Assembly: GCF_003850345.1 (NCBI RefSeq)
Contig: NZ_CP027707.1
Location: 5,518,001-5,582,000, forward strand
Reading direction: 5' to 3'
Source: Pseudomonas chlororaphis subsp. piscium
Lineage (GTDB): Bacteria > Pseudomonadota > Gammaproteobacteria > Pseudomonadales > Pseudomonadaceae
DNA: 64,000 bases
The notes below the pieces were generated by a model that made no database searches, was not told where the DNA came from, and saw only the letters and a list, made by a program, of their open reading frames with translations. This document shows, piece by piece, positions 29,364-39,624 of this stretch; the stretch's first letter is position 1; every line of letters begins with the position of its first letter. A program made the translations under genes and the position numbers.

Positions 29364-30302
29364 TCAGGGCCAGAACGCGCGAATCCCCGCCACCCCTTGC
29401 GCCCCGGCTGCCCAGGCCTGCTCGCGCTGGTCCGGACCGACGCCGCCCAGCAGGTACACCGGCTTGTTGAAACCGCTGATCAGTCGGGTGGCCTGCTCCC
29501 AACCCAGAGGCTGCGCATCAGGGTGGGTCTGGGTCGGCTGGACCGGCGACAGCGTCACGAAGTCCACATCCATCTGCTGCGCCAGGGACAGCTCTTCAGC
29601 GTTATGGCAGGACGCCGCCAGCCAGCGCTCCTTGCCGAAGGGGCGCCCGGCGCTGGCGTATTTGCGCAGCTGCGCCGAGGTGATATGCCAGCCCGCCGAG
29701 GGGAAATCCCCCAGCCATTCGAACGGCCCCTTGAGCATCAATTGCGCCTTGCCCGCGCACAGGCCGACCGCGTCCACCGCCAGGTCGCGGTATTGCGGGT
29801 CGTAGCCGTTGGGTGCGCGTAGCTGGATCAACTTGCTGCCGCCGGCAATAGCCTTCTGCATGCCCCGCAACAGCGCTGGTGTTTCCAGGTCTTCCGGGGT
29901 GATCAGGTATTCGCTCGGCAAACGCGCTGCCGCCACGATCGGCTGGTTGGCCGCCGGGAACTCGTAGTTCTCCAGCTCACGGGCCGTGACCCAGGCCAAA
30001 GGCTGGCCCTCTGCGCCATGGGGTTCGCCGGTAAAAGCGGAAACTTCCCAGACATCCAGCAACACCTGCTTGTCCGGGTAGTCATGCTGCACCTTGATCA
30101 ACGGCCGCGCCTGGGACACCAGGATGCCCAGCTCCTCCTGCAGCTCACGGGTCAAGGCCGCTTCCACCGCCTCGTCCGCTTCGACCTTGCCGCCGGGAAA
30201 CTCCCAGAGACCGCCCTGATGCTGGGTATCGGCACGTCGGGCAATCAGGATCCTGCCGTCGGCATCACGGATAACGGCCGCCGCCACATGTACTCGTTTC
30301 AC
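29364..30302 (-). CDS. mutT: Nudix hydrolase (MutT) fused to a thiamine-phosphate-synthase-like domain
   Basis: In this 312-residue protein, residues 1 to about 130 are a MutT-type Nudix domain with the full box GGKVEADEAVEAALTRELQE followed by ELG. Residues about 140-312 resemble ThiE (LIQLRAPNG, VDFVTLSPVQPTQTHPDAQ, VYLLGGVGPDQREQA). The Nudix half probably hydrolyses 8-oxo-dGTP; the ThiE-like half is of unproven activity. The start is a GTG overlapping the upstream GST stop as GTGA, with AGAGGAAG upstream. Such fusions are common in Pseudomonas. Confidence 0.92.
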   Translation of the reverse strand: MKRVHVAAAVIRDADGRILIARRADTQHQGGLWEFPGGKVEADEAVEAALTRELQEELGILVSQARPLIKVQHDYPDKQVLLDVWEVSAFTGEPHGAEGQPLAWVTARELENYEFPAANQPIVAAARLPSEYLITPEDLETPALLRGMQKAIAGGSKLIQLRAPNGYDPQYRDLAVDAVGLCAGKAQLMLKGPFEWLGDFPSAGWHITSAQLRKYASAGRPFGKERWLAASCHNAEELSLAQQMDVDFVTLSPVQPTQTHPDAQPLGWEQATRLISGFNKPVYLLGGVGPDQREQAWAAGAQGVAGIRAFWP

Positions 30303-30931
30303 CGTACAACTTCCTCTAAACCGGCTTTCTGCCAGGCCTTGAAGGCTGGCCATTGATAGATCGTTTCAACATAGGCGGCATCGACGGCCGGCAGCGCCAC
30401 CCGATAGGTGCGCAAGCGCACGGCGATCGGCGCAAAAAAGGCGTCCGCCAGACTGACCCGGCCAAACAGGAAAGGTCCTGGCTCGGTCGCAGCCGCGCGG
30501 CACTCGGCCCACAACGCCAGCATCCGCTCGATGTCGGCCTGTGCTTCGGGCGGCATGGGTGACAGCGCGGCATCGCGGCTCAGGTCGAACGGCAGGTTAC
30601 CGCGCAGGCCGAAGAAACCGCTGTGCATCTGCGCGCAGGCGGAACGGGCCTGGGCCCGGGCAGCCACATCGCGCGGCCAGAGCTCGGCTTCGGGAAAACG
30701 CTCGACCAGGTATTCGGCAATCGCCAGGGAGTCGGCGATGATGCCGTGCTCGGTCTTCAGCAACGGAACTTTGCCGGTCGGCGAATGCTTGAGAATCCGC
30801 TCGCGGGTATCGGACTGGTTCAGCTTGATCAGCTCTTCGGTGTAAGTCGCGCCAGTCAGCTCAAGCGCCAGGGCGGCGCGCAGCGACCAGGAGGAATAGA
30901 GTTTGTCGCCGATGATCAGGTGAAGATTCAT
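30299..30931 (-). CDS. Glutathione S-transferase family protein
   Basis: This 210-residue protein has an N-terminal thioredoxin-like domain (LIIGDKLYSSWSLRAALAL, with Ser near residue 12 as the likely catalytic residue), the cis-Pro/SNAIL-type region (GKVPLLKTEHGIIADSLAIA) and an all-helical C-terminal domain. The physiological substrate is unknown. It is translationally coupled to the Nudix-ThiE gene. An upstream GTG at 30940 is an alternative start. Confidence 0.92.
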   Translation of the reverse strand: MNLHLIIGDKLYSSWSLRAALALELTGATYTEELIKLNQSDTRERILKHSPTGKVPLLKTEHGIIADSLAIAEYLVERFPEAELWPRDVAARAQARSACAQMHSGFFGLRGNLPFDLSRDAALSPMPPEAQADIERMLALWAECRAAATEPGPFLFGRVSLADAFFAPIAVRLRTYRVALPAVDAAYVETIYQWPAFKAWQKAGLEEVVR

Positions 30932-30983
30932 GTCGGGCACCTTTCAGAGGAGATGGAGGCCTTAGGCCTCCGTCGCGAGCAGG

Positions 30984-31025
30984 CTCGCTCCTACACGTGA
31001 TGCGTCGCGTCCATGTAGAAGCGAG
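30984..31025. repeat. REP-like palindrome between argJ and the GST gene
   Basis: CTCGCTCCTACA at 30984 and TGTAGAAGCGAG at 31014 are inverted arms with one mismatch; GCGAGCAGG lies just before. The sequence is like the REP family seen at 54.5 and 62.6 kb. Confidence 0.6.
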
Positions 31026-31036
31026 TAGCGGTGTAC

Positions 31037-32254
31037 TCAGGTACGGTATTCCGCGTTGATTTTCACGTACTCGTGGGACAGGTCGGTGGTCCAGATGGTT
31101 TCGCTGCAATCACCGCGCCCCAGCTCGATGCGGATGGTGATTTCTTCCTGCTGCATCACCGCCGCGCCCTGGGCTTCGGTGTAGCTGGCGGCACGCGCGC
31201 CGCGGCTGGCGATGCACACTTCGCCGAGGAAAACATCGATCTTGCTCACATCCAGGTCCGGCACACCGGCACGACCGACAGCGGCCAGGATACGCCCCCA
31301 GTTCGGGTCGGAAGCGAACAGCGCGGTCTTGATCAATGGCGAGTGGGCCACGGTGTAGCCGACATCCAGGCACTCTTGGTGATTGCCGCCGCCGTTGACT
31401 TCGACCGTGACGAACTTGGTCGCGCCTTCGCCGTCACGCACGATGGCCTGGGCCACTTCCATGCACACTTCGAACACGGCCTGCTTCAGCGCAGCGAACA
31501 GCGGGCCGCTGGCTTCGGTGATTTCCGGCAGGGCTGCCTGGCCGGTAGCGATCAGCATGCAGCAGTCGTTGGTGGAGGTATCGCCGTCGATGGTGATGCG
31601 GTTGAACGACTTGTTGGCGCCGTCCAGCAGCAGGTTCTGCAGCACTTCACGGGAGACTTTGGCGTCGGTGGCGATGTAACCGAGCATGGTCGCCATGTTC
31701 GGACGAATCATGCCCGCGCCCTTGCTGATGCCGGTGACGGTGATGGTCACGCCATCGTGCTGGAACTGGCGGCTGGCCCCCTTGGGCAGGGTATCGGTGG
31801 TCATGATGCCAGTGGCCGCGGCGGCCCAGTTGTCCACGGACAGGTCATCCAGCGCGGCCTGCAGCGCGCCTTCGATCTTCTCGACCGGCAGCGGCTCGCC
31901 AATGACCCCGGTGGAATACGGCAGCACGGCGCTGGCATCGACGCCCGTCAGTTCGGCCAGCTTGGCGCAGGTGCGGGTCGCGGCGGCCAGGCCTGGCTCA
32001 CCGGTACCGGCGTTGGCGTTGCCGGTGTTGGTCAGCAGGTAACGCACAGGGCCTTGCACACGCTGCTTGGCCAGGATCACCGGAGCGGCGCAGAACGCGT
32101 TCAAGGTAAACACACCGGCCACCGTGGAACCCTCGGCGCAGCGCATGACCACAACATCCTTGCGCCCCGGGCGCTTGATGCCCGCCGAAGCGATACCGAG
32201 TTCAAAACCGGCAACCGGGTGCAACGTTGGCAAAGGACCAAGACCAACAGCCAT
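31037..32254 (-). CDS. argJ: Bifunctional ornithine acetyltransferase/N-acetylglutamate synthase ArgJ
   Basis: This 405-residue enzyme of the cyclic arginine pathway is made as a precursor that cleaves itself before a threonine. The site is visible in [18 protein letters not shown] (Ala-Thr). Other family motifs are [12 protein letters not shown] and [16 protein letters not shown]. It recycles the acetyl group from N-acetylornithine to glutamate. It sits downstream of secA, as in P. aeruginosa. Confidence 0.96.
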   Translation of the reverse strand: MAVGLGPLPTLHPVAGFELGIASAGIKRPGRKDVVVMRCAEGSTVAGVFTLNAFCAAPVILAKQRVQGPVRYLLTNTGNANAGTGEPGLAAATRTCAKLAELTGVDASAVLPYSTGVIGEPLPVEKIEGALQAALDDLSVDNWAAAATGIMTTDTLPKGASRQFQHDGVTITVTGISKGAGMIRPNMATMLGYIATDAKVSREVLQNLLLDGANKSFNRITIDGDTSTNDCCMLIATGQAALPEITEASGPLFAALKQAVFEVCMEVAQAIVRDGEGATKFVTVEVNGGGNHQECLDVGYTVAHSPLIKTALFASDPNWGRILAAVGRAGVPDLDVSKIDVFLGEVCIASRGARAASYTEAQGAAVMQQEEITIRIELGRGDCSETIWTTDLSHEYVKINAEYRT

Positions 32255-32317
32255 GAATGCGCTCCTCTTTAACCTGATGTGTGCACTGCCATCGCAAAAG
32301 GCAGTGCGGCGAATGGA

Positions 32318-32353
32318 AAAACGCCGCGACGGCTGATGCCGGTCGCGGCGCGG
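32318..32353 (-). terminator. Terminator of secA
   Basis: CGCCGCGAC and GTCGCGGCG form a 9-bp stem with GGC/GCC extension, followed on the minus strand by TTTTTCC, about 25 bases past the secA stop. Confidence 0.8.
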
Positions 32354-32377
32354 GTATTTCAGTGTCTGGCGAAAATC

Positions 32378-35119
32378 TTAGTTGATCTGGCCGTGACAGT
32401 GTTTGTACTTCTTGCCCGAACCGCAGTAGCACAGTTCGTTGCGGCCCAGTTTCTGCTCGTTGCGTACCGGAGCCGAGGCCAGGGCCACGTCGACATCGAC
32501 GCCCTCTTCCAGCGCTTCCGGCTGTTCCAGGCCCGGGGCTTCGGCGTGCTCGAACTGCATGCGCTGAGCCAGTGCCTCGGCTTCCTGACGCAGGCGCGCC
32601 TCTTCCTCGATCGGATCTTCGCGACGAACCTGAACGTGCGACAGCACACGGATCGAGTCGCGCTTGATGGAATCCAGCAGCTCGGAGAACAGGGTGAAGG
32701 ACTCGCGCTTGTATTCCTGTTTCGGGTTCTTCTGCGCATAACCACGCAGGTGAATACCGTGACGCAGGTGATCCATGGTCGACAGGTGGTCTTTCCACAG
32801 GTCGTCCAGTACGCGCAGAACGATTTGTTTCTCGAAGGTGCGCAGTGCTTCGGCACCGGCCTGGTCTTCTTTTTCGTTGTACGCCGCCACCAGCTCGTTC
32901 AGCAGCTTCTCGCGCAGGGTTTCTTCGTACAGGTGATCGTCTTCGTCGAGCCATTGCTGGATCGGCAGGCTCACACCGAAGTCACTCTGCAACGCAGCCT
33001 CCAGACCGGCCACGTCCCACTGCTCAGGCAGCGATTGTGGAGGAATGTGCGCGCTGACGGTGGCATTGAGCACGTCCTGACGGAAGTCGGAAATGGTCTC
33101 GCCGATGTTGTCCGCGGCCAGCAACGTGTTACGCATGTGATAGATCACTTTACGCTGTTCGTTGTTGACGTCGTCGAACTCGAGCAGTTGCTTGCGGATG
33201 TCGAAGTTGCGGCCTTCCACCTTGCGCTGGGCCTTTTCGATCGCGTTGGTCACCATGCGGTGCTCGATCGCTTCGCCGGACTGCATGCCCAGGGCCTTCA
33301 TGAAGTTCTTCACCCGGTCGGAGGCGAAGATGCGCATCAGGCTGTCTTCCAGGGACAGGTAGAAACGGCTGGAACCGGCGTCGCCCTGACGACCGGCGCG
33401 ACCACGCAGCTGGTTGTCGATACGGCGCGATTCGTGACGCTCGGACGCGATCACCTGCAGACCGCCGGACTCCAGCACCTGCTGGTGACGCTTCTGCCAG
33501 TCGGCCTTGATCTGGGCAATCTGCTCGGGGGTCGGGCTTTCCAGGGAGGCGACTTCGACTTCCCAGTTACCGCCCAACAGGATGTCGGTACCGCGACCGG
33601 CCATGTTGGTGGCGATGGTCAGGGCGCCCGGACGACCGGCCTGGGCAATGATTTCCGCTTCTTTCTCGTGGAACTTGGCGTTCAGGACCTTGTGCTCGAT
33701 GCCTTCCTTCTGGAGCAGGTTGGACATGTGCTCGGAAGTTTCGATGGTCGCGGTGCCCACCAGGACCGGACGGCCCTGGGTCATGCATTCCTTGATGTCG
33801 TTGATGATCGCGGCGTACTTCTCGTCCGCAGTCAGGAACACCAGGTCGTTGTAGTCTTTACGCGCCAGCGGCTTGTTCGGCGGGATGACCATCACCTGCA
33901 GACCGTAGATCTGATGGAACTCGAAGGCTTCGGTATCCGCGGTACCGGTCATGCCGGACAGCTTGGTGTACAGACGGAAGTAGTTCTGGAAGGTGGTCGA
34001 CGCCAGGGTCTGGCTTTCGGCCTGGATGTTGAGGTTTTCCTTGGCTTCGATGGCCTGGTGCAGGCCCTCGGACAGACGGCGACCCGGCATGGTACGACCG
34101 GTGTGCTCGTCCACCAGGACCACCTGGCCATCCTGGACGATGTATTCGACGTTGCGGTTGAACAGCTTGTGCGCGCGCAGACCGGCATAGACGTGGGTCA
34201 GCAGGCCCAGGTTGTGCGCCGAGTACAGGCTCTCGCCTTCCGCCAGCAAGCCGACCTGGGTCAGCATCTCTTCGATGAACTGGTGACCGGCTTCGTTGAG
34301 CTCGACCTGACGGGTCTTCTCGTCGACGGTGAAATGACCGGCCTTGGTGACCTCGCCTTCCACTTCCTCGACGTGCAGCTCAAGGCGCGGGATCAGCTTG
34401 TTGATTTCGGTGTACAGGCGGGAACTGTCCTCAGCCTGGCCGGAGATGATCAGCGGGGTACGGGCCTCGTCGATCAGGATCGAGTCGACTTCGTCGATCA
34501 CGGCAAAATTGAGCTCGCGCTGGAACTTGTCTTCCATGCTGAAAGCCATGTTGTCGCGCAGGTAGTCGAAACCGAATTCGTTGTTGGTGCCGTAGGTGAT
34601 GTCGGCGGCGTAGGCAGCGCGCTTCTCTTCCGGCGGCTGGAACGGCGTGACCACGCCGACCGTCAGGCCGAGGAATTCATAGAGCGGGCGCATCCAGTTG
34701 GCGTCGCGGCGGGCCAGATAGTCGTTCACCGTGACCACGTGCACGCCCTTGCCGGACAACGCATTGAGGTAAACGCCCAGTGTTGCCACCAGGGTCTTGC
34801 CTTCACCGGTACGCATTTCGGCGATCTTGCCTTCATGCAAGGTCATGCCGCCGATCAACTGTACGTCGAAGTGGCGCATACCCATGACCCGCTTGCCGGC
34901 TTCGCGGGCGACCGCAAAGGCTTCGGGAAGCAGTTTGTCGAGGGATTCACCTTTGGCTATGCGGGCCTTGAACTCTTCAGTCTTGGCGCGCAACTGATCG
35001 TCCGAAAGGGCCACCATTTGCTCTTCGAAGGCATTGACGATCTGTACCGTCTTGAGCATGCGTTTGACTTCACGCTCGTTCTTGCTTCCAAAAAGTTTCT
35101 TTAACAAAGGCGCAAACAT
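32378..35119 (-). CDS. secA: Preprotein translocase ATPase SecA
   Basis: This 913-residue motor of the Sec pathway starts [20 protein letters not shown] at 35119. Visible motifs are Walker [27 protein letters not shown], the helicase motif [21 protein letters not shown], and the C-terminal zinc/SecB-binding tail [15 protein letters not shown]. Length and order of domains are normal. The gene is monocistronic, with its own promoter region of about 300 bases and a terminator. Confidence 0.98.
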   Translation of the reverse strand: MFAPLLKKLFGSKNEREVKRMLKTVQIVNAFEEQMVALSDDQLRAKTEEFKARIAKGESLDKLLPEAFAVAREAGKRVMGMRHFDVQLIGGMTLHEGKIAEMRTGEGKTLVATLGVYLNALSGKGVHVVTVNDYLARRDANWMRPLYEFLGLTVGVVTPFQPPEEKRAAYAADITYGTNNEFGFDYLRDNMAFSMEDKFQRELNFAVIDEVDSILIDEARTPLIISGQAEDSSRLYTEINKLIPRLELHVEEVEGEVTKAGHFTVDEKTRQVELNEAGHQFIEEMLTQVGLLAEGESLYSAHNLGLLTHVYAGLRAHKLFNRNVEYIVQDGQVVLVDEHTGRTMPGRRLSEGLHQAIEAKENLNIQAESQTLASTTFQNYFRLYTKLSGMTGTADTEAFEFHQIYGLQVMVIPPNKPLARKDYNDLVFLTADEKYAAIINDIKECMTQGRPVLVGTATIETSEHMSNLLQKEGIEHKVLNAKFHEKEAEIIAQAGRPGALTIATNMAGRGTDILLGGNWEVEVASLESPTPEQIAQIKADWQKRHQQVLESGGLQVIASERHESRRIDNQLRGRAGRQGDAGSSRFYLSLEDSLMRIFASDRVKNFMKALGMQSGEAIEHRMVTNAIEKAQRKVEGRNFDIRKQLLEFDDVNNEQRKVIYHMRNTLLAADNIGETISDFRQDVLNATVSAHIPPQSLPEQWDVAGLEAALQSDFGVSLPIQQWLDEDDHLYEETLREKLLNELVAAYNEKEDQAGAEALRTFEKQIVLRVLDDLWKDHLSTMDHLRHGIHLRGYAQKNPKQEYKRESFTLFSELLDSIKRDSIRVLSHVQVRREDPIEEEARLRQEAEALAQRMQFEHAEAPGLEQPEALEEGVDVDVALASAPVRNEQKLGRNELCYCGSGKKYKHCHGQIN

Positions 35120-35425
35120 ATCGGCAGGATCTTCCACACATAGGGATGGAGGGCGGCCCCGTGAGTCGCCCGTGCAGCCCTCATGGCCGCATGCGAACGA
35201 GCATTCTACCCGGAAACGATGGTGAGGAAAGTGGCGTTATTCCACGATGCTGGTACAGCGCTGTGACGGGGCTCACTTACAATAAGGCCTTTTGCGCCAG
35301 TTTCAACCCGGACGAGTACGAAGTTAACCATTGATTTAATAGATAAAGCCGCGCCTGCGCGATGAGCGAGGCCTGACCAGCGCTTTCTGCTACCATGGCG
35401 GCTCTGTAACTTCAGGTGTCTGATC
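35120..35425. other. Divergent promoter region of secA and the DUF721 gene
   Basis: About 306 bases without a gene. It should hold promoters for both flanking genes; I see no further structure that I can support. Confidence 0.55.
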
Positions 35426-35881
35426 ATGGCATTTCGCCCTCTTACGGCCAGAGCACCCGCCGTACTCCTTCGCGAAGCCAAGCCTCTCAAAGCCATACTC
35501 GGCCACGCCCAGCGCCTGGCGCATTTGCAGCGCCTGCTGGAAAGCCAGCTGCAACCGGCCGCGCGCGAACACTGCCACGTTGCCTCCTGGCGCGAAGGCA
35601 GCCTGTTGCTGATCGTCACTGACGGCCACTGGGCGACGCGCCTGCGTTATCAGCAAAAACGCCTGCAACGTCAGCTTCTGGAATTCAATGAGTTCAACAA
35701 TCTGACGCGGATTCTGTTCAAGGTGCAGCCTCCCACCGTGCAACACGGCGCGGCCGGTCACACCATGGACCTGTCGAGCAATGCCGCCGAGACCATTCAG
35801 GCCACTGCTGACGGCATCACCGATCCCAACCTGCGCGCTGCCCTGGAGCGCCTGGCCAGCCACGCCAAACCACGGGCGTAA
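35426..35881 (+). CDS. DUF721 (DciA-like) protein
   Basis: This 151-residue protein has a DUF721 domain (residues about 18-105: PLKAILGHAQRLAHLQRLLE, HWATRLRYQQKRLQRQL). The domain defines DciA, the helicase loader/operator in bacteria lacking DnaC/DnaI; pseudomonads are among these. If it is DciA, it would load DnaB at replication forks. It is divergent from secA and convergent with the DUF853 gene. Confidence 0.85.
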   Translation: MAFRPLTARAPAVLLREAKPLKAILGHAQRLAHLQRLLESQLQPAAREHCHVASWREGSLLLIVTDGHWATRLRYQQKRLQRQLLEFNEFNNLTRILFKVQPPTVQHGAAGHTMDLSSNAAETIQATADGITDPNLRAALERLASHAKPRA

Positions 35882-35896
35882 CTGGCCAGCCATCGA

Positions 35897-37396
35897 TCAG
35901 CGGCGCTTGCTGCCACCCAGCAGAGACCCCATCAACCCGCGCACCAACTGCCGGCCCAATTGGTTGGCGGCCTGGCGCATGGCGGACTTCAGAGCCTGAC
36001 CAGCGGCAGTGCCGAGGAACTCACCGGCCCGATCGGTAAAGCTCGGCTCCTCGGCGACGGGTTTGCCCGGCGCAGCCTCGGCCTCAGGTGCCAGGCCCTT
36101 GCGCCCCATCAGCACTTCATAAGCGGACTCACGGTCGATCGGCTTGTCATAGCGGCCGACCAACGGCGAACTGCTGATCAGCGCAGCACGCTCAGCCTCG
36201 GTCAACGGCCCGATGCGCGATTGCGGCGGCGCCACCAGCACTCGCTGGACCATCTCCGGCGTACCTTTTTCCTGCAGGGTACCGACCAGCGCTTCGCCGA
36301 TCCCCAACTCGGTGAGCACCGACAGGGCATCGAACGCCGGGTTCGGCCGGAAGCCGTCCGCCACCGCGCGCAAGGATTTCTGTTCCTTGGCGGTGAATGC
36401 CCGCAAGCCGTGCTGGACGCGCAGCCCCAGTTGCGCCAGCACGTCGTCCGGCAAGTCGCCCGGCGACTGGGTGACGAAGTACACGCCCACGCCTTTGGAG
36501 CGAATCAGCCGCACCACTTGCTCCAGCCGGTCCTGCAACGCCTTGGGCGTGCCGGCGAACAACAGGTGGGCTTCGTCGAAAAACAGCGCCAGCAGCGGTT
36601 TTTCCGCATCGCCGCGCTCCGGCAGCTGCTCGAACAGCTCGGCCAGCAGCCACAACAGGAAGGTCGCATAGACCTTGGGCGCCTCGTGCACCAGGCGGCT
36701 GGCGTCGAGCAGGTGGATCCGCCCGCGTCCGTCACTGGCTGGCTGCAGGATGTCTTCCAGCTGCAGGGCCGGCTCGCCGAACAGGGCTTCGGCGCCCTGC
36801 TGCTCCAGGGTGGCCAGGCGCCGCAACAAAGCCTGGCTGGAGCCGGTGGTCATCAGCGCCGCGTCATCCCCCAGCAACTGCGGATTGTCCTTGAGGTGGT
36901 TGAGCAACGCCTTGAGGTCTTTCAGGTCGAGCAGCAACAGACCTTCGCGGTCAGCCACCTTGAATGCCGCGTACAACGCCGATTGCTGGCTGTCGGTCAG
37001 CTCCAGCAGGCTGCCCAGCAGCAGCGGGCCCATTTCGCTCAGGGTAGTCCGCAGCGGATGACCGGACTGCCCGTGGATGTCCCACAACGTGACCGGATAA
37101 GCCTGGGGCTTGTGGTTCAGCCACGGCATCCCGGCAATACGTTCGGCCACCTTGCCCTGGGGATTGCCCGCGGCGCCCAGGCCGCACAGGTCACCTTTGA
37201 TATCTGCGGCGAACACCGCGACACCGGCATCGCTGAAGGCTTCCGCCAGTCGTTGCAAAGTGACGGTTTTCCCTGTCCCGGTGGCGCCTGCCACCAGCCC
37301 GTGACGGTTTGCCAGGCGCATGGCCTGGGCAATCGGTTGCCCCGCGAGATCGGCACCGATAACGAGTTGCGATGAATCCGGCATTTTGTCACCCAT
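35897..37396 (-). CDS. DUF853 (HerA-like) ATPase
   Basis: This 499-residue P-loop ATPase has Walker A GATGTGKT near residues 36-43, Walker B LLALFFDEAHLLF, VRLIRSKGVGVYFVTQSPGDLPDD and a C-terminal Ala/Gln/Arg-rich region (GQALKSAMRQAANQLGRQLV). It belongs to the YjgR/DUF853 group related to HerA and FtsK-type motors. The cellular role is not established. MPDSSQ four codons later is an alternative start. Confidence 0.9.
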   Translation of the reverse strand: MGDKMPDSSQLVIGADLAGQPIAQAMRLANRHGLVAGATGTGKTVTLQRLAEAFSDAGVAVFAADIKGDLCGLGAAGNPQGKVAERIAGMPWLNHKPQAYPVTLWDIHGQSGHPLRTTLSEMGPLLLGSLLELTDSQQSALYAAFKVADREGLLLLDLKDLKALLNHLKDNPQLLGDDAALMTTGSSQALLRRLATLEQQGAEALFGEPALQLEDILQPASDGRGRIHLLDASRLVHEAPKVYATFLLWLLAELFEQLPERGDAEKPLLALFFDEAHLLFAGTPKALQDRLEQVVRLIRSKGVGVYFVTQSPGDLPDDVLAQLGLRVQHGLRAFTAKEQKSLRAVADGFRPNPAFDALSVLTELGIGEALVGTLQEKGTPEMVQRVLVAPPQSRIGPLTEAERAALISSSPLVGRYDKPIDRESAYEVLMGRKGLAPEAEAAPGKPVAEEPSFTDRAGEFLGTAAGQALKSAMRQAANQLGRQLVRGLMGSLLGGSKRR

Positions 37397-37563
37397 GGTT
37401 AATCTTTAGCCTTGACCGGCCGATAGATCAGAAAAGACTGAACATAGGACAGATAATTCCCCAAGGAGAGATGGAAATATCAACTTACTTCAACCCCGCC
37501 CATTTTGCGCGCTTTTATAAGAGCACGCTCGTGACATTAAGACCTTAGCGGACACTACAAGCC

Positions 37564-39453
37564 ATGAACAAAAACCTGCGCTTCAGCCATAAAATCCTGC
37601 TTGCCGCCGCCCTCATCGTCATTGCCGCCTTCGCTTCCTTCACGCTGTACAACGACTATTTACAGCGCAACGCGATTCGTGAAGACCTGGACAATTACCT
37701 GCATGAAATGGGTGATGTGACCGCGAGCAACATCCAGACCTGGCTCACCGGGCGCATCCTGTTGATCGAAAACCTGGCGCAAAACCTGGCGATCGACCCG
37801 CAATCGACCAAGGTCGCCAGCCTGCTCGAACAGAAAGCCCTGACTTCGACCTTCATGGCCTCCTACCTGGGCGATGCCAGCGGCAGCTTCACCATCCGCC
37901 CGGATGCGAAGATGCCCGACGGTTTCGATCCTCGCGTTCGGCCCTGGTACAAGGGCGCCGAAAGCAGCAGCGGCTCGACCCTTACCGAACCCTATATAGA
38001 TGCAGCCACCGGCCAGCTGATCATTTCCGTCGCCACCGCCTCGCGTCATGCAGGGCAGAGCATCGGCGTGGTGGGCGGCGACCTGAGCCTGCAGACCCTG
38101 GTCGAAACCCTCAATGCCCTGGATTTCGACGGCATGGGCTATGCCTTCCTGGTCAGCGCCGACGGCAAGATCCTGGTGCACCCGGACAAGGCGCTGGTGA
38201 TGAAGAGCCTGAGCGAGGCCTATCCGCAGAACACGCCGCGCATCAATGGCGACTTCAGCGAAATCGAAGTCGAGGGCAAGACCCGCATCGTCACCTTCAC
38301 CCCGATCAAGGGCCTGCCTTCGGTGAACTGGTACATCGGCCTGTCCGTGGACAAGGACAAGGCGTTCTCGATGCTCAGCGAGTTCCGCGCCTCCGCCATC
38401 ATTGCCACCGTCATAGCCGTCGCCATCATCATCGCCCTGCTGGGCATGCTGATCCGGGTGCTGATGCAGCCCCTGCACGTCATGACCCGCGCGATGCAGG
38501 ACATCGCCGACGGCGAAGGCGACCTGACTCGCCGCCTGACCATCCAGAACCAGGATGAATTCGGCATCCTCGGCACAGCGTTCAACCGCTTCGTGGAGCG
38601 CATCCACGGTTCGATCCGCGAAGTCTCGTCGGCCACCGAGCACGTCAACGAAGTCGCCCTGCGCGTAGTCAGCGCCTCCAATTCGTCAATGCTCAACTCC
38701 GACGAGCAGGCCAGCCGCACCAACAGCGTGGCCGCGGCGATCAATCAGCTGGGCGCCGCCGCCCAGGAAATCGCCCGCAACGCCGCCCAGGCTTCGCAGC
38801 AGGCCAGCGATGCGCGCAACCTGGCCGAAGACGGACAGCAAGTGGTGGACCGCAGCATCCTGGCGATGAACCAGCTGTCGGACATGATCAGCGCCTCCAG
38901 CAGCAACATCGAAACCCTCAACAGCAAGACCGTGAACATCGGGCAGATCCTCGAAGTCATCACCAGCATCTCCCAGCAGACCAACCTGCTGGCCCTCAAC
39001 GCGGCCATCGAAGCGGCGCGGGCGGGCGAGGCCGGGCGCGGTTTCGCCGTGGTCGCCGATGAAGTGCGCAACCTGGCCCACCGCACCCAGGAGTCGGCGC
39101 AACAGGTGCAGACCATGATCGAGGAGCTGCAGGTCGGCGCCCGCGAGTCGGTCAGCACCATGAGCAACAGCCAGCGCCACAGCCAGGACAGCGTGGAAAT
39201 CGCCAACCAGGCCGGCGAACGCCTGAACAGCGTGACCCAGCGCATCGGCGAGATCGACGGCATGAACCAGTCGGTCGCCACCGCGACCGAGGAACAGACC
39301 TCGGTGGTGGAGTCGATCAACATGGACATCACCGAAATCAACACCCTGAACCAGGAAGGCGTGGAAAACCTGCAGTCGACCCTGCGCGCCTGTTCCGACC
39401 TGGAGCAGCAGGCCGCACGCCTGAAGCAACTGGTCGGCAGCTTCCGCATCTGA
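37564..39453 (+). CDS. PctA/B/C-type methyl-accepting chemotaxis protein
   Basis: This 629-residue receptor has a TM helix (about 11-31), a periplasmic dCACHE_1 domain (about 35-275), a second TM (about 277-300), HAMP (about 300-355) and a cytoplasmic signalling domain with the hairpin tip [20 protein letters not shown]. The amino-acid-binding motif has R126, W128, Y129, Y144, D146 and D173 as in PctA, but Phe121 replaces Tyr121. The length equals PctA/PctB. It would direct chemotaxis to amino acids or related amines. It stands alone, followed by the glycosyltransferase gene. Confidence 0.93.
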   Translation: MNKNLRFSHKILLAAALIVIAAFASFTLYNDYLQRNAIREDLDNYLHEMGDVTASNIQTWLTGRILLIENLAQNLAIDPQSTKVASLLEQKALTSTFMASYLGDASGSFTIRPDAKMPDGFDPRVRPWYKGAESSSGSTLTEPYIDAATGQLIISVATASRHAGQSIGVVGGDLSLQTLVETLNALDFDGMGYAFLVSADGKILVHPDKALVMKSLSEAYPQNTPRINGDFSEIEVEGKTRIVTFTPIKGLPSVNWYIGLSVDKDKAFSMLSEFRASAIIATVIAVAIIIALLGMLIRVLMQPLHVMTRAMQDIADGEGDLTRRLTIQNQDEFGILGTAFNRFVERIHGSIREVSSATEHVNEVALRVVSASNSSMLNSDEQASRTNSVAAAINQLGAAAQEIARNAAQASQQASDARNLAEDGQQVVDRSILAMNQLSDMISASSSNIETLNSKTVNIGQILEVITSISQQTNLLALNAAIEAARAGEAGRGFAVVADEVRNLAHRTQESAQQVQTMIEELQVGARESVSTMSNSQRHSQDSVEIANQAGERLNSVTQRIGEIDGMNQSVATATEEQTSVVESINMDITEINTLNQEGVENLQSTLRACSDLEQQAARLKQLVGSFRI

Positions 39454-39624
39454 TCCCTTCAGCCACCCGGTGCCTGGGCAAAATCCAGGCACCGGACTGG
39501 CGACAATCGCTCCTGCATCCGCAGCAAACCGTTCATCCAGACACTTCGCCAAGCGCCACGGCAGCCCGACCGAACATCTATCCTTGATAAGGGTCAACCC
39601 TAAGGAGAGCAGCGGATCGGAGGG

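Noticed and set aside
32279..35104. Plus-strand open frame of more than 900 codons opposite secA
   Set aside because: It is an antisense shadow of secA, with no ribosome site or recognisable domain.
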